From positions 433,370 to 497,369 of the forward strand of contig CAUYUJ010000359.1 in the NCBI GenBank assembly GCA_963575745.1: a DNA stretch of 64,000 bases, written 5' to 3'. Within the stretch, counting starts at the first letter, position 1, and every line of letters starts with the position of its first letter. Positions 22,266-34,402 of this stretch are shown here, one piece after another. The notes under the pieces were generated by a model, which was not told the origin of the DNA, did no database searches, and saw only the letters and a program-made list of their open reading frames with translations. The translations under genes were made by a program, and so were the position numbers. The stretch is from Prorocentrum cordatum. Its lineage: Eukaryota; Sar; Dinophyceae; Prorocentrales; Prorocentraceae.

Positions 22266-22439
22266 GAAAGAACAAACGGGAGGCGCGAAGGAGGAGGAGG
22301 AGGAGGAGGAGGTGGAGACTGCAGCGCTCTATCTAAAAGTATGCACCCAACGCAGGAAGCTCGGGGATGCACCGCCGCGGGCAATTTTCAAAAACAGCTC
22401 GCGGCCCCGGAAGGGGGGGGAAGGGGGGGGGGCGACCGC

Positions 22440-23330
22440 GGGGAGCAGCGTGGGACAGAAGGCCACGCCACGAAACGAAACGCAACGTCACGGAAGCACG
22501 AAACGCGAACCCAGGAAAGCTTCAAAATGTCAAAAGAATTTGACGGTGCCCAGCCTATCCTTCAGAATCGACGAATTGGTGTAAACGTGCTGCGCCTCAA
22601 ACCGGGCCATATCCAACCCAAGCGTCTGCGCATTGCCAGGATGCATGCACTTCGTCCCTGGCGGAAGAATGGGAGCCGGCATCACGACGGCCCTGTCGTC
22701 GCCACCGATCGCATGCTATTGCACCTCGCCCTCCGCGCCGCCCTGTCTTCTCCTTGCGCTGGGGAGGAAGGGCGACTGGGATCTAGAGAGGGGTGAGCGC
22801 GAGGGGGGTAGTGGGGATGGAGAGGGGAGGGTAAATACGACTGGGCGGTCGGGGAGAAGGGGCGGAAGTCGCGAAACCCACGGGCCGGGAGTGAGGGGGA
22901 AAGAGGACAGAGCAGGACGAGGGAAAACAGGAAGGAAATGGCATCGAGGATGGCAAATAATACCTGCCACCGCTTTTGCAGCGGTTGGTTTGTGTGCTTG
23001 TGTCGCGTGTTTTCGTCCGACCTTTGCTCGGGCGCGTGGCCCCGACACCAAACAGAAGTGCTTGTGAATTGTTGTGCGTCTGTGTGTCTGCATGTGTCGG
23101 GCTCTGGTTTGTTACGTCCGTTTCTCGCGAACCAGAAGTCACCCCCTACTCTCGGCGCAGCGAGCCCGACACGCTTTTACTTGCTTGGCCAAGTCTTTGC
23201 GATAAAACGTAAGCAGTGCTGCCGAACCTGGTGGCACCACAACAATCCGTGTAGCACCCCCTGCGCCCCAACCTACGCTCCTTCCAGCCCCGCCCCTCGC
23301 CCAGGCACTATGCCGAGCGGAGTGGCGTCG
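22440..23330. other. No recognisable feature
   Basis: Apart from polyguanine-rich stretches (22400-22445 and 22790-22900) I see no repeat family or gene here. Confidence 0.45.
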
Positions 23331-23334
23331 CGCG

Positions 23335-24870
23335 GCAGCCGAACACCACCCAAAAGGGCCCCCAGACGGACCAAGAGAGCTCCAAGACGGCCCCAAAGGC
23401 GCCCAAGATGGCCCAAGATGGCCCAGAGACAGCCCCAAGAAGGGCCCAAGAGGGGGAACATGAGCGGACAATCCGAGTCTTCCGCCCCAAGATGCCCCCA
23501 GGAGGCCCCCAGGAAGCGCTAGGCCCCAAGAGATCCCCAAGAGGATTCCAATATGCCACCAGAGGCTCCAAAACGGCTCCCAAGAGGCCTCCAGACTGCC
23601 CACAAGGGGCCCACCGCGACATCCCAGCGAAGCGGGATGGATAGAAAGCCATCGTATGTGTAGATGTATGTGTGTAGGTATGTAGGTATGTATGGATGTA
23701 CGCAGGCATGCATGCCTGCATGCATGTATGTATACACGCTTCGAATCGGGCCAGGAGCGCTCCAAAAGCCCAATACGGCCTCGAGACGGCCCACGAGGCC
23801 ACCCAATATGCCCAACGAGAGCTCTGACAACTTGCCCGATACTGCCCCAAGATTTTAGCGTTCCCGCCTTTTCGGGGCCTCGACGCTCCAAGCCGGCCCA
23901 AAAGGCTCCAGAGATCGCCTCAAGACGGCCCAATGGCTTGATGCCCACACGAAACCCCCAGACGGCCCAAGAGGGCCTTACGACGGCCCAAGATGCCCCG
24001 AAAACTGCTTAAGAAGGCCCCAAGAGAGACCCAACAGGGGGAACACGAGCCGACATTTCGAGCCACCTCCGACCCAAGATGATTCCGAGACCGCCAGCAG
24101 GCCCCGTGCCCGGCGCCCCAAATTGTATTGATTTTTTCACCCTTTCTAGAAAGGATCACAAAAGGCCTTTGGCCCAATGGCGCAGGCCCTGCAGAAAACC
24201 TCACCGATCTCGGTCTCCGGTCTGGTCTTCCCCTGAGATGGCCATACGATGGCCTCCAGGTTGGCCTCCAAAACGGCAGCAAGGGCCCCAAGAGAACCCA
24301 AAATGACACCAATATGTCTCCCAGACGGGCCGCCACTCCTCCAAATCCCGAGATCACCCAAGACGGCCCCAGAGGTCTTCAACACGGCTCCAGAGGCTCC
24401 GAGAGGACCTCCAGGGCGGCCCGAAGAGGCCCAAATCATTGGCTTCCCTAAGGTCTTTCAAGGATTTTGGCGCTCTGTCATTTTCGACTTTCCGACAGCG
24501 CAAGATGGCCTCCTACTCCTCCTCCTCCTGCTGCTGCTGCTGCTCCTCCTCCTCCTCCTCCTCAGAGGCCACCAAGATGGCTCCAAGAGCGCCCAAGAGG
24601 CCTTCGAAAAGGCCCCGTGACGACCTAGAAAGCCTCCAGGACGGTCCCCGAGACCCAAGATGGCCTCCAAGACGGCCTTGAAGCGCCCCAAAAAAGCCAG
24701 ACAGGCCACCCGGCTTCTTTACGGCGTCAGACGGGCCAGGAATCCTCAGACGGCCAAAGAGCCTCCCGAGGAGCCTCCAAAGGCCCTTCAGAGGCCCAAA
24801 GAAGCCCCCAAAAGGCCGCCAAGAGGCCCCGGGGAAGCTCCCAGAAGCCCCCAAGAGTAACCGAAGAAGC
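23335..24870 (+). repeat. CCAAGANGGCC-rich block R4, the longest
   Basis: About 1.5 kb of degenerate CCAAGA(T/C)GGCC, CCCAAGAGGCC and CCAGACGGCC repeats, interrupted by a GTATGTAGGTAT/GCATGCATGC stretch (23655-23735), leaders at 23852 (GATTTTAGCGTTCCCGCCTTTTCG) and 24461, and a CTCCTGCTG microsatellite at 24508-24562. Peptides read through it are K/R/P-rich and frame-inconsistent. It ends in a CTC run at 24880-24905. Confidence 0.75.
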
Positions 24871-25329
24871 TCCCAAGAAGCCTCCTCCTCCTCCTCCTTC
24901 TTCCTCCCTCTCCTCATCTTCTTTTTCTTTCTCCCGCACGTACCCCCTGAAGGGTTTCCACAACGGGGGGGGGATACATGATCTGATAGCTAGGCCGAGA
25001 TCTGGCCACAACGTTCGACCACCTAGGCGCTTCCAAACGTCAAGGGCCGGCAGTAAATCGCCGTAATCAATTAGTCGTCGTCAATCCTTACTCTCCCCCA
25101 CTTTCTTTCCTCTCCGACTTCCTTCAAGCACTGTTCGAAGGCTCCAACCCCTGATCCTTTTCCCTCGTCTTCTCAACGTCGGGATCAGTGACGCATAAAC
25201 GCCCTTTCCTGGTCGAGTCTCCACATCGTCAGCATCATGATCCGCGGGTCATGGTCGCCCGCGGCGTAGGAGACGATGACCTGGTGGAGGAAGAAACGGC
25301 GAGGAGAGGAGAGGAATGAGAGGAGTAAT

Positions 25330-25540
25330 TAGGGATGAGTTCTTTTTGTTGCAAGGTCCGTAGCGCAGAGCATATCCAGTCCAGAACCTTCGGGCAAGCT
25401 TTGCACCCATATCCACGTCGCCTTGCAGTTTCTGGCTCTCTTCCCCTGAAACCAGGAGGCGCAGTGGATATGAATAGAACGGTCGCCCCTTGAAGTACGA
25501 TTTACAATTACATCGTCTTAACCTCGGCATTTTGGCGCCC
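25330..25540 (-). CDS. Exon-like fragment, function unknown
   Basis: The minus strand reads CNCKSYFKGRPFYSYPLRLL then ESQKLQGDVDMGAKLARRF and ALRYGPCNKK. Composition is balanced and the AG/CT content is lower than in the surrounding repeats. I recognise no domain. Upstream an in-frame start precedes it, but no consensus splice sites are clear. It may be an exon or a remnant of an element-encoded protein. Confidence 0.3.
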
Positions 25541-25753
25541 CTTCCCAGAAAGTCCAAAACGCAGTGGATATAAATCTTGCCCGCGTAACCCACGACTGCT
25601 TGAAATCGGGCAGAGGAGGCGTACGCCTACACCGAAGATCGGGTCGCGCGCGGGCCTGGGGACTTCTCAGGAGCTGTGTAAAGGGGAGGAGGGGAGTTGC
25701 GCAGTGGGAACGTAAAAACAAGTGCACCTTCTGTGCCCTAAAGGGACCCTGTA

Positions 25754-25880
25754 GGAGCAGGGCGATTTGAGGCACTGGGAATTCAAAGTCGGTCCCCGGT
25801 CCCTCCCGGGGCTCCAAACGCAGCAGCTTTCCGCGCTGCGTACAGCCGTGGCGACGAGGGGCTGCCCTGAAGGCCAACTA
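25754..25880. repeat. Dispersed repeat F, copy 3
   Basis: GAGCAGGGCGAT, AAGTCGGTCCCCGGTCCCTC, GGGGCTCCAAACGCAGCAGC and CCGTGGCGACGAGGGGC match copies 1 and 2 in order. Confidence 0.6.
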
Positions 25881-26169
25881 CCAGTGTCTCGAAACGCCCT
25901 CCTCTAAGAAATGGGCCCCCTGGTGCCCCAAAGGGCCACGAGAAAGGTGCACGCTTCTCCCCCCCCGTTTCGGGGAGGCGCAAGACTCGGGCAATGACGG
26001 GGGGCTCGGGTTGGTCTGACAGTGCCGTCAAGAAGATGACGAGACACAACCTGAAATTTGACGCGACCTCCCGCTGCAAGCATCCGACAATCAACTGGAC
26101 CGTCAAATTCCAGGACGCGCGCCAAAAAAAAGTCGACAAGCCCGAATTCTGGCGCACTTCCGGGACATA

Positions 26170-26298
26170 CCGACCCGGGTAAATCCAGACCCGGGTCAGT
26201 CAGGCCTGCACACGGACCCAGCTCGGTGCGCCCCCGGCTCTGCAGGATCATGCTAAGCTCCGGCGCTCTGACTGACCCTCGCTTGGATTGACCCCCGA
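26170..26298. mobile_element. Inverted-repeat element I, copy 3
   Basis: Left GACCCGGGTAAATCCAGACC then CGGGTCAGTCA; right TGACTGACCCTCGCTTGGATTGACCCCC. This is the clearest copy: the outer 26-28 bp are inverted repeats (GGGTCAATCCAAGCGAGGGT against GGGTAAATCCAGACCCGGGT). Confidence 0.75.
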
Positions 26299-26321
26299 CC
26301 CTTTGTGCCCCGAAGACGTTC

Positions 26322-26478
26322 TACAGTCGGACTTCATTGGACAGGACACGCGAGAGGACACAATACCCTTCCGCGGGCCACAGCACCATAGGAATGTAGG
26401 AGGCATGGGTCGCGAGACACAGGACACAAGGGTACCCTTGATTTAGCAGGGTCGACCTACTAATCTGGACCGACTGTA
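26322..26478 (+). mobile_element. Element D, copy 1, Tc1/mariner-like MITE
   Basis: 157 bp beginning TA-CAGTCGGACTTCATTGGA and ending CTAATCTGGACCGACTG-TA. The termini are inverted repeats flanked by TA. The interior (CACGCGAGAGGACACAATAC; ACACAAGGGTACCCTTGATTT) is shared with the copy at 52795-52952. Non-coding. Confidence 0.75.
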
Positions 26479-26570
26479 CGAGGGTCGGACCCAGCCCCAA
26501 GGAGCGCTATGAACACTTTGAGTCCCCACAGGGCGAGCGACGGGGCTCTGTGGGCGCCTAGGCTCTCGCC

Positions 26571-26653
26571 GCGCGCGCAGCCTCGATCGCCTGGGCCCCC
26601 GCGCGGACGCCGCGAGCGGCGATCGTGCGGTCGAGCCGTTGTCGCAAGGAACC
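26571..26653 (-). CDS. Short exon-like fragment
   Basis: The minus strand reads LRQRLDRTIAARGVRAGAQA then IEAARAARA after a possible acceptor (TTCAGG/TTCC). Only ~29 codons. It has alanine/arginine-rich helix-like composition and could be chance in GC-rich DNA. Confidence 0.15.
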
Positions 26654-27139
26654 CTGAATCAGGAACGAGGCCTTGTTTTTCCCTCATAAGACAAGCTTCG
26701 ATTTCCCGTGTGTGCATGGGCCCCCGCCCCTTGGGCCCACAAAACTCGGATCTTCATCGCCCCTCCACGTGGATTGTCGGAACGGGTGGAGGGGGGTTGG
26801 AAAAGGAGAAGGAGGAGGGGGAGGATGAAATGGAGGAGTGAGAGGAGGAAGAGGACGAGTGTAAAACCAAGAATCGTCAACGATGTTGGAATCAACCCTC
26901 CCCCCAAACTCCCTCTTCAAAGGCCCCCAGAACGGTTCATGTCCACCGAGGGAAGTGCCTCGTTGAAAGACAACCGTTTGACGATCCTGACGCATGCCAA
27001 CACATTGTTCTCGGGATTTCAACGCCACGTATCAACCTGACTACTGCGTCTTGACGGTCCGGAATCGTGCCAGAGCGCTATTTGTGGGACTTCAACATAT
27101 CAGTTGCACCCGCATAATCCTGAATCCTTCCAACACGCC

Positions 27140-27745
27140 ATTTCTGGTACGCTGACCATGGGAACCCGAAAAACCCTTGCAACTGTTGAGAACGAATGTG
27201 CGCGGCGCTGAAGCGAGAGCCACATTTTGAAAACGACCCGCACTCAATCTGTGAATCTCTTGCAAATGAATAAGACGAATGTGCGCAGCGCTAATGCGAG
27301 CGCGACGTTTTGAAAACGACTCGCCCTCAATCCGCGCAGCTCTTGCAAACATTTACAACGAATGTGCGCGGCGCTAAGGCGAGAACCACATGTTGAGAAC
27401 CACACGCCCTCCATTCGTGAAACTCTTACAAATATGTGAAACGAATGTGCGCGGCGCTAAAGCGAAAACCACACTTTGAAAACGACCCGCCCTCAATCCG
27501 TGCAGCTCTTGCAAACGTTTGAAACGAATATGCGCGGCGCTAACGCGAGAACCACAATTTTAAAACGACCAGCCCTCACTCCGTGCAGCTCTTGCAAAGT
27601 GCTGCAATGAATATGCGCGGCGCTAAAACGATATCTACATTTTGTAATGGACCCGCCCTCAATCCGTGAAGCTTCTGCAACTGGTTAAGAATGAATGTGC
27701 GCAGCGCTAAGGCGAGAGGCACATTTTGAAAACGGCCCGCCCTCA
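27140..27745 (+). repeat. ~80-bp tandem array with GAATGTGCGCGGCGCTAA
   Basis: Seven or more units: a (A)CGAATGTGCGCGGCGCTAA(A/G)GCGAGA segment, CACATTTTGAAAACGAC, CCGCCCTCAATCCGTG and AGCTCTTGCAAA. Starts are near 27193, 27280, 27358, 27440, 27525, 27605 and 27690. Copies are diverged at scattered positions. Non-coding satellite. Confidence 0.85.
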
Positions 27746-27879
27746 AAATGTGAGTATGTTGTCACTTTTGAAGTTTCAAAATCATACATGGTGAGGGAGT
27801 CTCAGGCGAAACGCCTGACCCGCCCTAAAAACTTGCATCGGGGTGCGACAGGAATAAGCTTCCGATCAGGAGAAGGAAT

Positions 27880-28560
27880 GAAGGAAGAGGAGGAGGAGGA
27901 GGTGGAGGAGGTCGAGGAGGGTGGGCGGGGGGGGCAAGCTCCATCGGAAGGTTCGTCGCCCACCCCTCGATTAACATCCCACCCAGAGTACGTTTCCCTG
28001 GCAGGGAGGGACAGACCTCCTCCGCGAGGCGGGCCCTGGCTCCCCCCCTGGAGCTTCCTCCCCGGGGACGCGTCGTCTTCCTCAGGCCAGTGCATTGCCA
28101 GGCCGAGAAGGAGGCGTGAGGAGGAGGAGGATGAGGAGGAAAAGGAGGAGGACGAGGAGGCGGAGGAGGAGGGAGGATGAGTGAGGAGGAGGGAGGATGA
28201 GTGAGTGAGTGTGAGTGAGTGAGTGAGTGAGTGAGTGAGGAGGAGGAGGAGGAGGAGGAGGAGGAGGAGGAGGAGGGGAGGGAGGAGGAGGGAAGAGGAG
28301 GAGGAGGAGGAGGAGAAGGAAGGATGAGTGAGGAGGAAGAGGAGGAGCAGGAACACGAGGAGGAGGAGCAGGAGGAGCAGGACAAATAGGAAGAGGAGGA
28401 GGAGGTGCGATGATCAGGATGAGCAGGATGAGCGTGAGCAGGGGCAAGCGCAGGAGGAGGAGGAGGAGGAGGACGAGGAGGACGAGGAGGAGGAGGAAAA
28501 GCAGGAGGAGGAGCAAAAGGAGGAGGTGGAGGAGGAGGAGGAGGAGGAGGAGGGGCAAGA
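27880..28560. repeat. GAG/GGA and GAGT microsatellite cluster
   Basis: Interrupted GAG runs at 27885-27925, 28110-28200 and 28230-28560 with a GAGTGAGT run at 28196-28238. Upstream, 27140-27740, is a tandem array: AATGTGCGCGGCGCTAA(A/G)GCGAGA.. recurs about every 75-95 bp (27195, 27283, 27361, 27443, 27528, 27608, 27694). Confidence 0.9.
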
Positions 28561-29039
28561 GAGAACGGGGGATTGTGGAGTACCTCGTCTCTCTGGATTT
28601 TTTGCCGTTTGTCCACACCCTGTTCCTCCTACGTCTCCTCTTCTTTCTCCCCATCTTCCTCCTTCTCATCAACCTCCTCCTTATCCTTATCACTGTCCTC
28701 CTCCTCCTCCTCTTCCTCCCTTTTTCTCAGAAGTGCGAAGTTTAACCACCCTGTCACCAAACAACAGCGCGGGACGATCCCGTTTTTTTGGAAGGGGGAG
28801 GGGGGGGGGGGCGGTGGAAGGCGAACGCGCCCTCCGTTCTCTCTCACCTGCCCTCGTCCTCCTCCTCTCGCCTCCAGAATCGGGCGATTCATCCTCCTGT
28901 CCCAAGAAAAACAGGACCGCCTGTTTGGAGGGGGGAAGCTCGCCGCACGACCAAATAAGGATCCACGATGTGCTGGCGCGAAGCATACCACGAGCGGGTC
29001 CAGTACACAACGCAAAAGGTGCCCTCATCACCCCTGCGG

Positions 29040-29383
29040 CTGCCAACCATAAGAGCACGCCATAACTAAACAACATCGTGATAAAGAACCATGCCCCCCC
29101 CCCACATTCAGCGCAACTGTCAAAGCGCCCCGTTGGTACATCTGGTGCACCATAGCATGTGTCAGCCCTGCGCCCGCGCGACCTTGCCGAATAGTTACTT
29201 TGCCATGACGCAACGCATGGCCCCAGTAGCAGCAAACTCCATCAAAGCACATCAGCTTCGCACTTGCGCAGGCGGTGCCTCGCTATACTGGTCAACTCAC
29301 ACTCAGCGCACAGGCTGAGGAGAATCGCAGGGAAGCTGCACATGCAAATATAACTGCGATAGCTGGCTCAGCGGATTTCAACT
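29040..29383. other. 3' region of the transposase-like gene, nothing recognised
   Basis: Lies between the stop codon at 29384 and the inverted repeat at 28.57 kb; 28600-28780 is CTC-rich, the rest of mixed composition. No poly-A signal or second gene could be identified. Confidence 0.4.
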
Positions 29384-32300
29384 CTACAAGCACCCGTACT
29401 GCCCACCTCTGGACTGCGTGGTCCTGATGCTCTCGACGGGCGACAGGTACTCGACAGCCCCATCCTCGATGAAATCGCTCTGCAGATTGGAGACGCAGAG
29501 AACCAGGAACTTGAGGCGCAGGGGCACCATCTCGTTCAGCGGCCGCGCGTAGCCCCTGAACTGCGCGAAGCTCTTCTCAGCGACCTGCGTGTTGGTGCCC
29601 TTGAGGCGGCGACTCAGATCGCTGGACGCGGTAGGGATTGCAAGGGGAGCTGCTGGCGTGGCCCTTCACGTGCACCCAGTCTACGGACCAGTATTTGATG
29701 AACTTGCTCGCTGGCAACTTCTTAGCAGAGACGTGGAAAGAGCGACACCTGTCGTGGACGAACGTGTCCACGCGATGCGTCTTCAGCGCCCGCGCCAAAG
29801 CCTCTGCCGCCACGCCGTTGCCCTCGGGGTTCTTCGGATCGATCGCAGCAACGATTCGCCCTTCTGCCGTGGGAACCATGAACCAGCCGTGGTTGTGGTG
29901 CATGCGGCGCGCCGCCCTGCTCTTGGCGTGGCACTGGGCCTGCTGCCTCGCGGCCGCAGCGGAAGGCGCCTTGCGCGCCGCTGCAGCGGGCGGCTCCTAG
30001 CGCGGCGGGGCGGCGGACGGCTTCTTGCCCACTGCTGCCTTCGGAGTGCTTTTTGCCTTCGGGCGGAGGGCGGGCGTCTTGAGCGTGGTTTTGCGGCTTC
30101 TCGCCATGGCGCCCTTCATCGCCGCTGCTTGCTTCTTGGCTGCGAGCTTCTGCTTGCCTTCGTCTGCGCACTTGGTGAGCACCTTCTCGCGGCCGTCCCC
30201 GGCGAGCGCGGCGGCCTTCTTCGGGCGCGCGGCGGGGGGCGCCGTGCCGTGGTAGTGGATGCCCATATTCGAGAAGGTGTCGTCGTTAACCTCTCTACAG
30301 ATGACGATCCCACGGCGCCCCCTGGCCAGGTGCATCTCCTGGGCAACGAGCACGTGCATCATGGCGTCGAGATGGAGCTTCCTGCTATCTGCCACGAACT
30401 CTTTTCCCGTTGCCGTCATCAGCCTTATGCGAGGTCTCCTCGGCGACCCAACCGGTGCCGCGAGCAGCGGCGAATGAACGGTGCATGCGCTTCCCGCGGC
30501 ACCTCGAGTGACGCGTGGTGAACGCCCTCTGGTTGCTGATGAAGACGACGCCCGAGCGCCCGAAGTCCTCCAGCGTTGCCGCATTCACCTCATCGCCGCC
30601 GGCCCACGTGAAGTTCGGGCCGCAGGTGAGCATGCGCGCCTTCTTCGTGCACTCCAGGGCCTGACTGAGATCTCCGCGGCGCAGTGGAGGTCACGCAGCA
30701 AGCGAGAGATGTCGGGGCGCGAGGGCGTGCCCGCGCGCTGCGCCGACGGGGAATTGCAGCGGGCGCGCGCCCGCAAGTGCGTCTCGAAGTGGCCCTCTGT
30801 GTCCGCCGCGCGTTGAAGACCGCGCCCTGGCTGGGGCAGGTCGTCGGCGCCCGCGGCTGGGATCGCGCGGCCCGCGTCGTCGCCGTCAGTCGGCAAACTG
30901 GCATCTGCGCCCGCCGCCTCGAGCGAGCGCCGCTTCAAATCTCTGCCCCCCGCGAACGCCTCGAGGTCGGCCAAAGGCAATCCTATCTCGACTGAAGGCG
31001 CCTTTGGGTCCCACAGCACCGCGCTGCCGTCCCCCGCGGTATTGATGCCGTGGTCACGCGCGGGGGCATTCTCGGACTGTGCCTCCATGGCTCCGTGAAC
31101 GGCGCCCTCGTGGTCACCGCCGTGGAAGACGTCGTTCGCGCTCGCATTCGCGAGTTCCGGCTTCTTAGTAAAGTCCCGCTGGGAGTGGTCCAGCTCGGAC
31201 GCGTTGAAATCCTGCACCGCCATCGTCGCGGCCACCTTGTCAAGCGCGATCTTGAGCTGCGGCTTGGCCCAGCCTGCCTCCGAGACCGCGCAATTCCCCA
31301 CCTCTCGCTCGCAATCCCTCCTCGTGACGACCGCCGTCTGCGAGCCTCGAAGTGCCGCTCTGGCGAAGCGGGCGCGCTGGTCCCTGCGCGGCCACGATTT
31401 GATCTGGAATTCCACGCCAGCGACGGCCGTCGCCTCTGCCACGGCTGCCAAGACGGTTGCTTCGCCATGGAAATCGGCCTCTTTAGCTGAAAACCCATCG
31501 AATATGAGGATCTCGCGGATGCCCCGGGCGGCCCGGACCTTCTCCACCAATGCCATCAACGCGGCGTTCTCCATATGCGAGAGAATGGCCGCGACTCTGC
31601 TGAAGACGGGGCTCGGGCGGTCGGAGTAGTGGACGCTGTGCTCGGCGCACTCCGCGCCAGCAAGCAGCAGGTGGGAACCGTCGACAATCTCGCGGGGCAG
31701 CTTCGATATCCACGGGGTGTCAGTGGCGGGGCGAGCACCGTAGAACATCTTTATCAACTCAACCTTCGCCTCGCCAGAAAAGAGCCCCAGATACTTGGCA
31801 ACGGCCATCCGCAATTTTCTGCATTCCTCGCAGAACAGGCAGGCCGTTGGGAATCTGTCACCGCTCCGCAAGCCGCGTTCCTCTAATGCCTTCCTGAACA
31901 AGCGCGGGTGACAACGCGGGGCGTCGCTGTCGACATAGTCGGGGAATGCCACGGGGCATGCATCCCGACTGCGGTTCTGGCCCGCGGCACCCTTGCACAG
32001 CGATCGCCCGTGTGGAGCAGGGATGCAGTAGTCAACCGGCACGGAGACCGACCCCTCTTCGCGGTTGTAGTGGCTGAGGCAACGCTCTATGTACGCGTCC
32101 AGCACTGCCTGCCGCCGATCCGCCTTGCCATTGGAGTATTCCTGCAAGTCCCTCGGCGCGGGCATTTCAACGCATCGGATACTCGAGGCGCTCGTGTAGT
32201 CTAGCGTAGATTCGGGTGCGCCCAGGTGTTCCAATACCATTTGGTACCACTCGACGGCGCCATCTGGCATAAGCGTTGATGTTGCGTCAACGTGGTCAAA

Positions 32301-32832
32301 ACGATTGCCCCATACGTCCCAGTCCCCAAAAACGTCCTTGCCACCGCACGCCACCCAAGTCTACATCATCCTGTCGTAATCCATTTGGGGTGTTCTCAAG
32401 GCGTTGGTGTCGCACTGCGAGAAGAGGCGCAAGCTGCTCTTGCCGATGGCCGTCGTGATGTTTTGCCGCTTGGACGCGCTCTTCTTCCCAGGCTTACGCG
32501 TACCAGGAACGCGATCGAGGTTTTCGATAAGGTAAACCTTGATGAGGCGCCCGTTCGTTGGCGTGCTTTTGTGGACCGACACGATGAGGCTCCTCTCGGC
32601 AGCATCTGACGCCTGGCCGTCTTCGGGAGGCGGGTCGGCGCCGCCCGAGAGCTTGGACAACAGCCGCTTCAAGTCCCTGTACAGTTCAGTGCTTAATGGC
32701 CTGATGTCGTCAAGCATAACGAGGGCGTCGTTGGCTGAGTACTGCCTCGCGAAAAGGGCGCAGGCACTTGTGCAGGAACCTCGCGCCACCCACGGATGCC
32801 GTGTGGCACAGAGCTACAATGTCGAAGACCAT
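29384..32832 (-). pseudogene. Transposase-like multi-domain gene, broken (KDZ/DDE-like C-terminal part)
   Basis: One long minus-strand coding track with balanced composition. It can be followed from ATG at 32832, through a frameshift near 32760, a frame running 32789-30660 with a TAG stop at 32361-32363, a switch of frame near 30660 and back near 30440, a TAG stop at 29997-29999, and a last frameshift near 29625, to TAG at 29384. Near the N-terminal third is a CLFCEECRKL segment (possible metal-binding cysteines). The C-terminal part contains VDTFVHDRCRSF, then DWVHVKGHASSSPCNPY, then RLKGTNTQVAEKSF and RLKFLVLCVSN. That order (a D in a (V/I)xDxxC context, a DxxHxxxHxxxxCxP site, and an NTQxxE helix) resembles KDZ-type DDE transposases with their cysteine-rich insertions; I did not recognise the upstream two thirds. 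It lies inside the inverted repeats at 28.57 and 33.07 kb. Alternatives are another DDE family or a domesticated host gene. The stops and shifts are too many for sequencing error alone. Confidence 0.55.
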
Positions 32833-33089
32833 GCTCGGGGGGCATTGTTGCGACGAGGCTGGCAGATCAACTGTACAGCTTCAGCAACGAGTGTAAGGAT
32901 ATATATATAAAGAGATAGAGACATAATGCGAGATAACGATACAACGAGAGACGCATATCATGATGAGGTCACGGCGAACAGACAATTGCAAGAACAAACA
33001 TCGATCCCTAAAGATGAAGGAGCGTCCCACTCGATAAAAACCATATGACAACGACGAGGTATTCCACAATCCCCCGGCCTCGAGCAAGA

Positions 33090-33535
33090 GGGGCAGGAGA
33101 AGGAGGAGGATGAGGACTAGGAGGAGGAGGAGGAGGAAAAGGAAGAGGAGTAGGAGTCGGGAGGAGGAGGAGGAGGAGGAGGAAGAGCAAGAAGGGGATG
33201 AGAAGGAGGAGGGGGAGGAGGAGGAGGAGCAGGAGCAGGAGGAGGCGTAGGAGGATGAGGAGGGGAAGGAGGAGGAGGAGGAGGAGGATGGAGGTGGTGA
33301 TGATGATGATGATGATGTTGATGCTGATGCTGACGCTGATGATAATGATGATGCTGATGAAGAGGAGGAGAAGGAGGAGGAGGAGAAGGAGGAGGAGGAG
33401 TGGGGAGGGGGAGGAGCAGGAGCGGGGAGGAGGAGGAGGAGCAGGAGAGAAGGGAGGAGCAGGAGGAGGAGGAAGAGGAGCAGGGGGCGGAGGAGGAGGA
33501 GGAGGAGAAGCAGAAGGAGGAGGAAGAGGATTTGG
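33090..33535. repeat. GAG/GGA microsatellite with GATGAT/GCTGAT insert
   Basis: Interrupted GAG run with GATGATGATGATGTTGATGCTGA at 33297-33360. Another short GGA run lies at 33902-33932. Confidence 0.93.
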
Positions 33536-34402
33536 TTGAATCCCGTTTTATCTGGCGTAACAGCCCAGAGATCCTTCTGACTGTACACGCAAGAGTGACC
33601 TTTCGCCAGTGTGACCTCGGGTGCGGGCCCTTGCGGGGTTCGACCGCCGAAGGCGCGGCGGCAGTGGCGTCTTGCGCGCTGGTGTTTGGCCCCCCCCCCC
33701 CCCCCGCGGCCCCACAAAGCTGCGCACCACAGGTCACTCTTACCCAGGGTCCGTCGTACGTTTAGCCGAACATTTGTTCCTGGTACAGCGCCCCTCCTGG
33801 CAGCACGCCAGGGGCTGCTGGCCCGTGCGGTGGCAGCCGTCCGTGGGGCGAGGCGAGTCGCCGAGGGCCTGAGACGGCGCTGCCGTGGTGTCAGCCGCCT
33901 CAGGAGGAGGAGGAGGAGGAGGAGGAGGAGGAGAAGGGCCAACCATCGCATAGCAAGGATGGGCGATTTCCCCAAGGGTACCCGTGCATCCTTGCCTCCT
34001 CGGTCCATCCTTGGCCACTTTCGCTGGCCGCGCCCCGCTCACAAAAAGTCGACATGGCCTCATATGGCCCTTGCATCCCTGCCGCGCGTCCTCATGATAC
34101 GGGTTGACTGTAGTGGAGGCTGGCCTACATGGGGGTGAACCGAAGGGCCCTCGAGGCGCCCCTCGATGGGGCCCCTCAGGGCACCTCTTGGAGCCGGCAG
34201 GGGCCCCAGAGGGGCCCCACAGGACCCCTTGGAGGCCCTTTTCCCGCCCCCCCCGCCCACCGTTTAGGCCACCCCCCCATCACCACCCGCCCGACGATCC
34301 CGGCGCCCCGGCATACATCGTAACGCCTGGCCTTGTCAACGCTCTCGGCATCAGGGAGGCCGCTCCCCGGCCGCAGAGGCCAACAAACGAAACACTTACC
34401 CT

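Larger units (their letters stand above)
28562..33083 (-). mobile_element. Candidate decayed DNA transposon enclosing the transposase-like pseudogene
   Basis: CGGGGGATTGTGGAGTACCTCGTC at about 28566 is repeated in inverse orientation at about 33053-33077 with one mismatch, and weaker similarity runs ~40 bp further inward on both sides. Each repeat lies at the inner border of a GAG microsatellite. The enclosed 4.5 kb contains the broken minus-strand gene at 29384-32832. GCAAGAG occurs just outside both ends (28555-28561 and 33084-33090) and could be a target duplication, but the neighbouring microsatellite makes this uncertain. The element is inactive. That the inverted repeats are the true termini is inference. 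Confidence 0.45.

Noticed and set aside
29997-32363. TAG read as sense codon in the transposase-like gene
   Set aside because: Both clear in-frame stops in the followed track are TAG, but frameshifts are also present, so decay is the simpler explanation.
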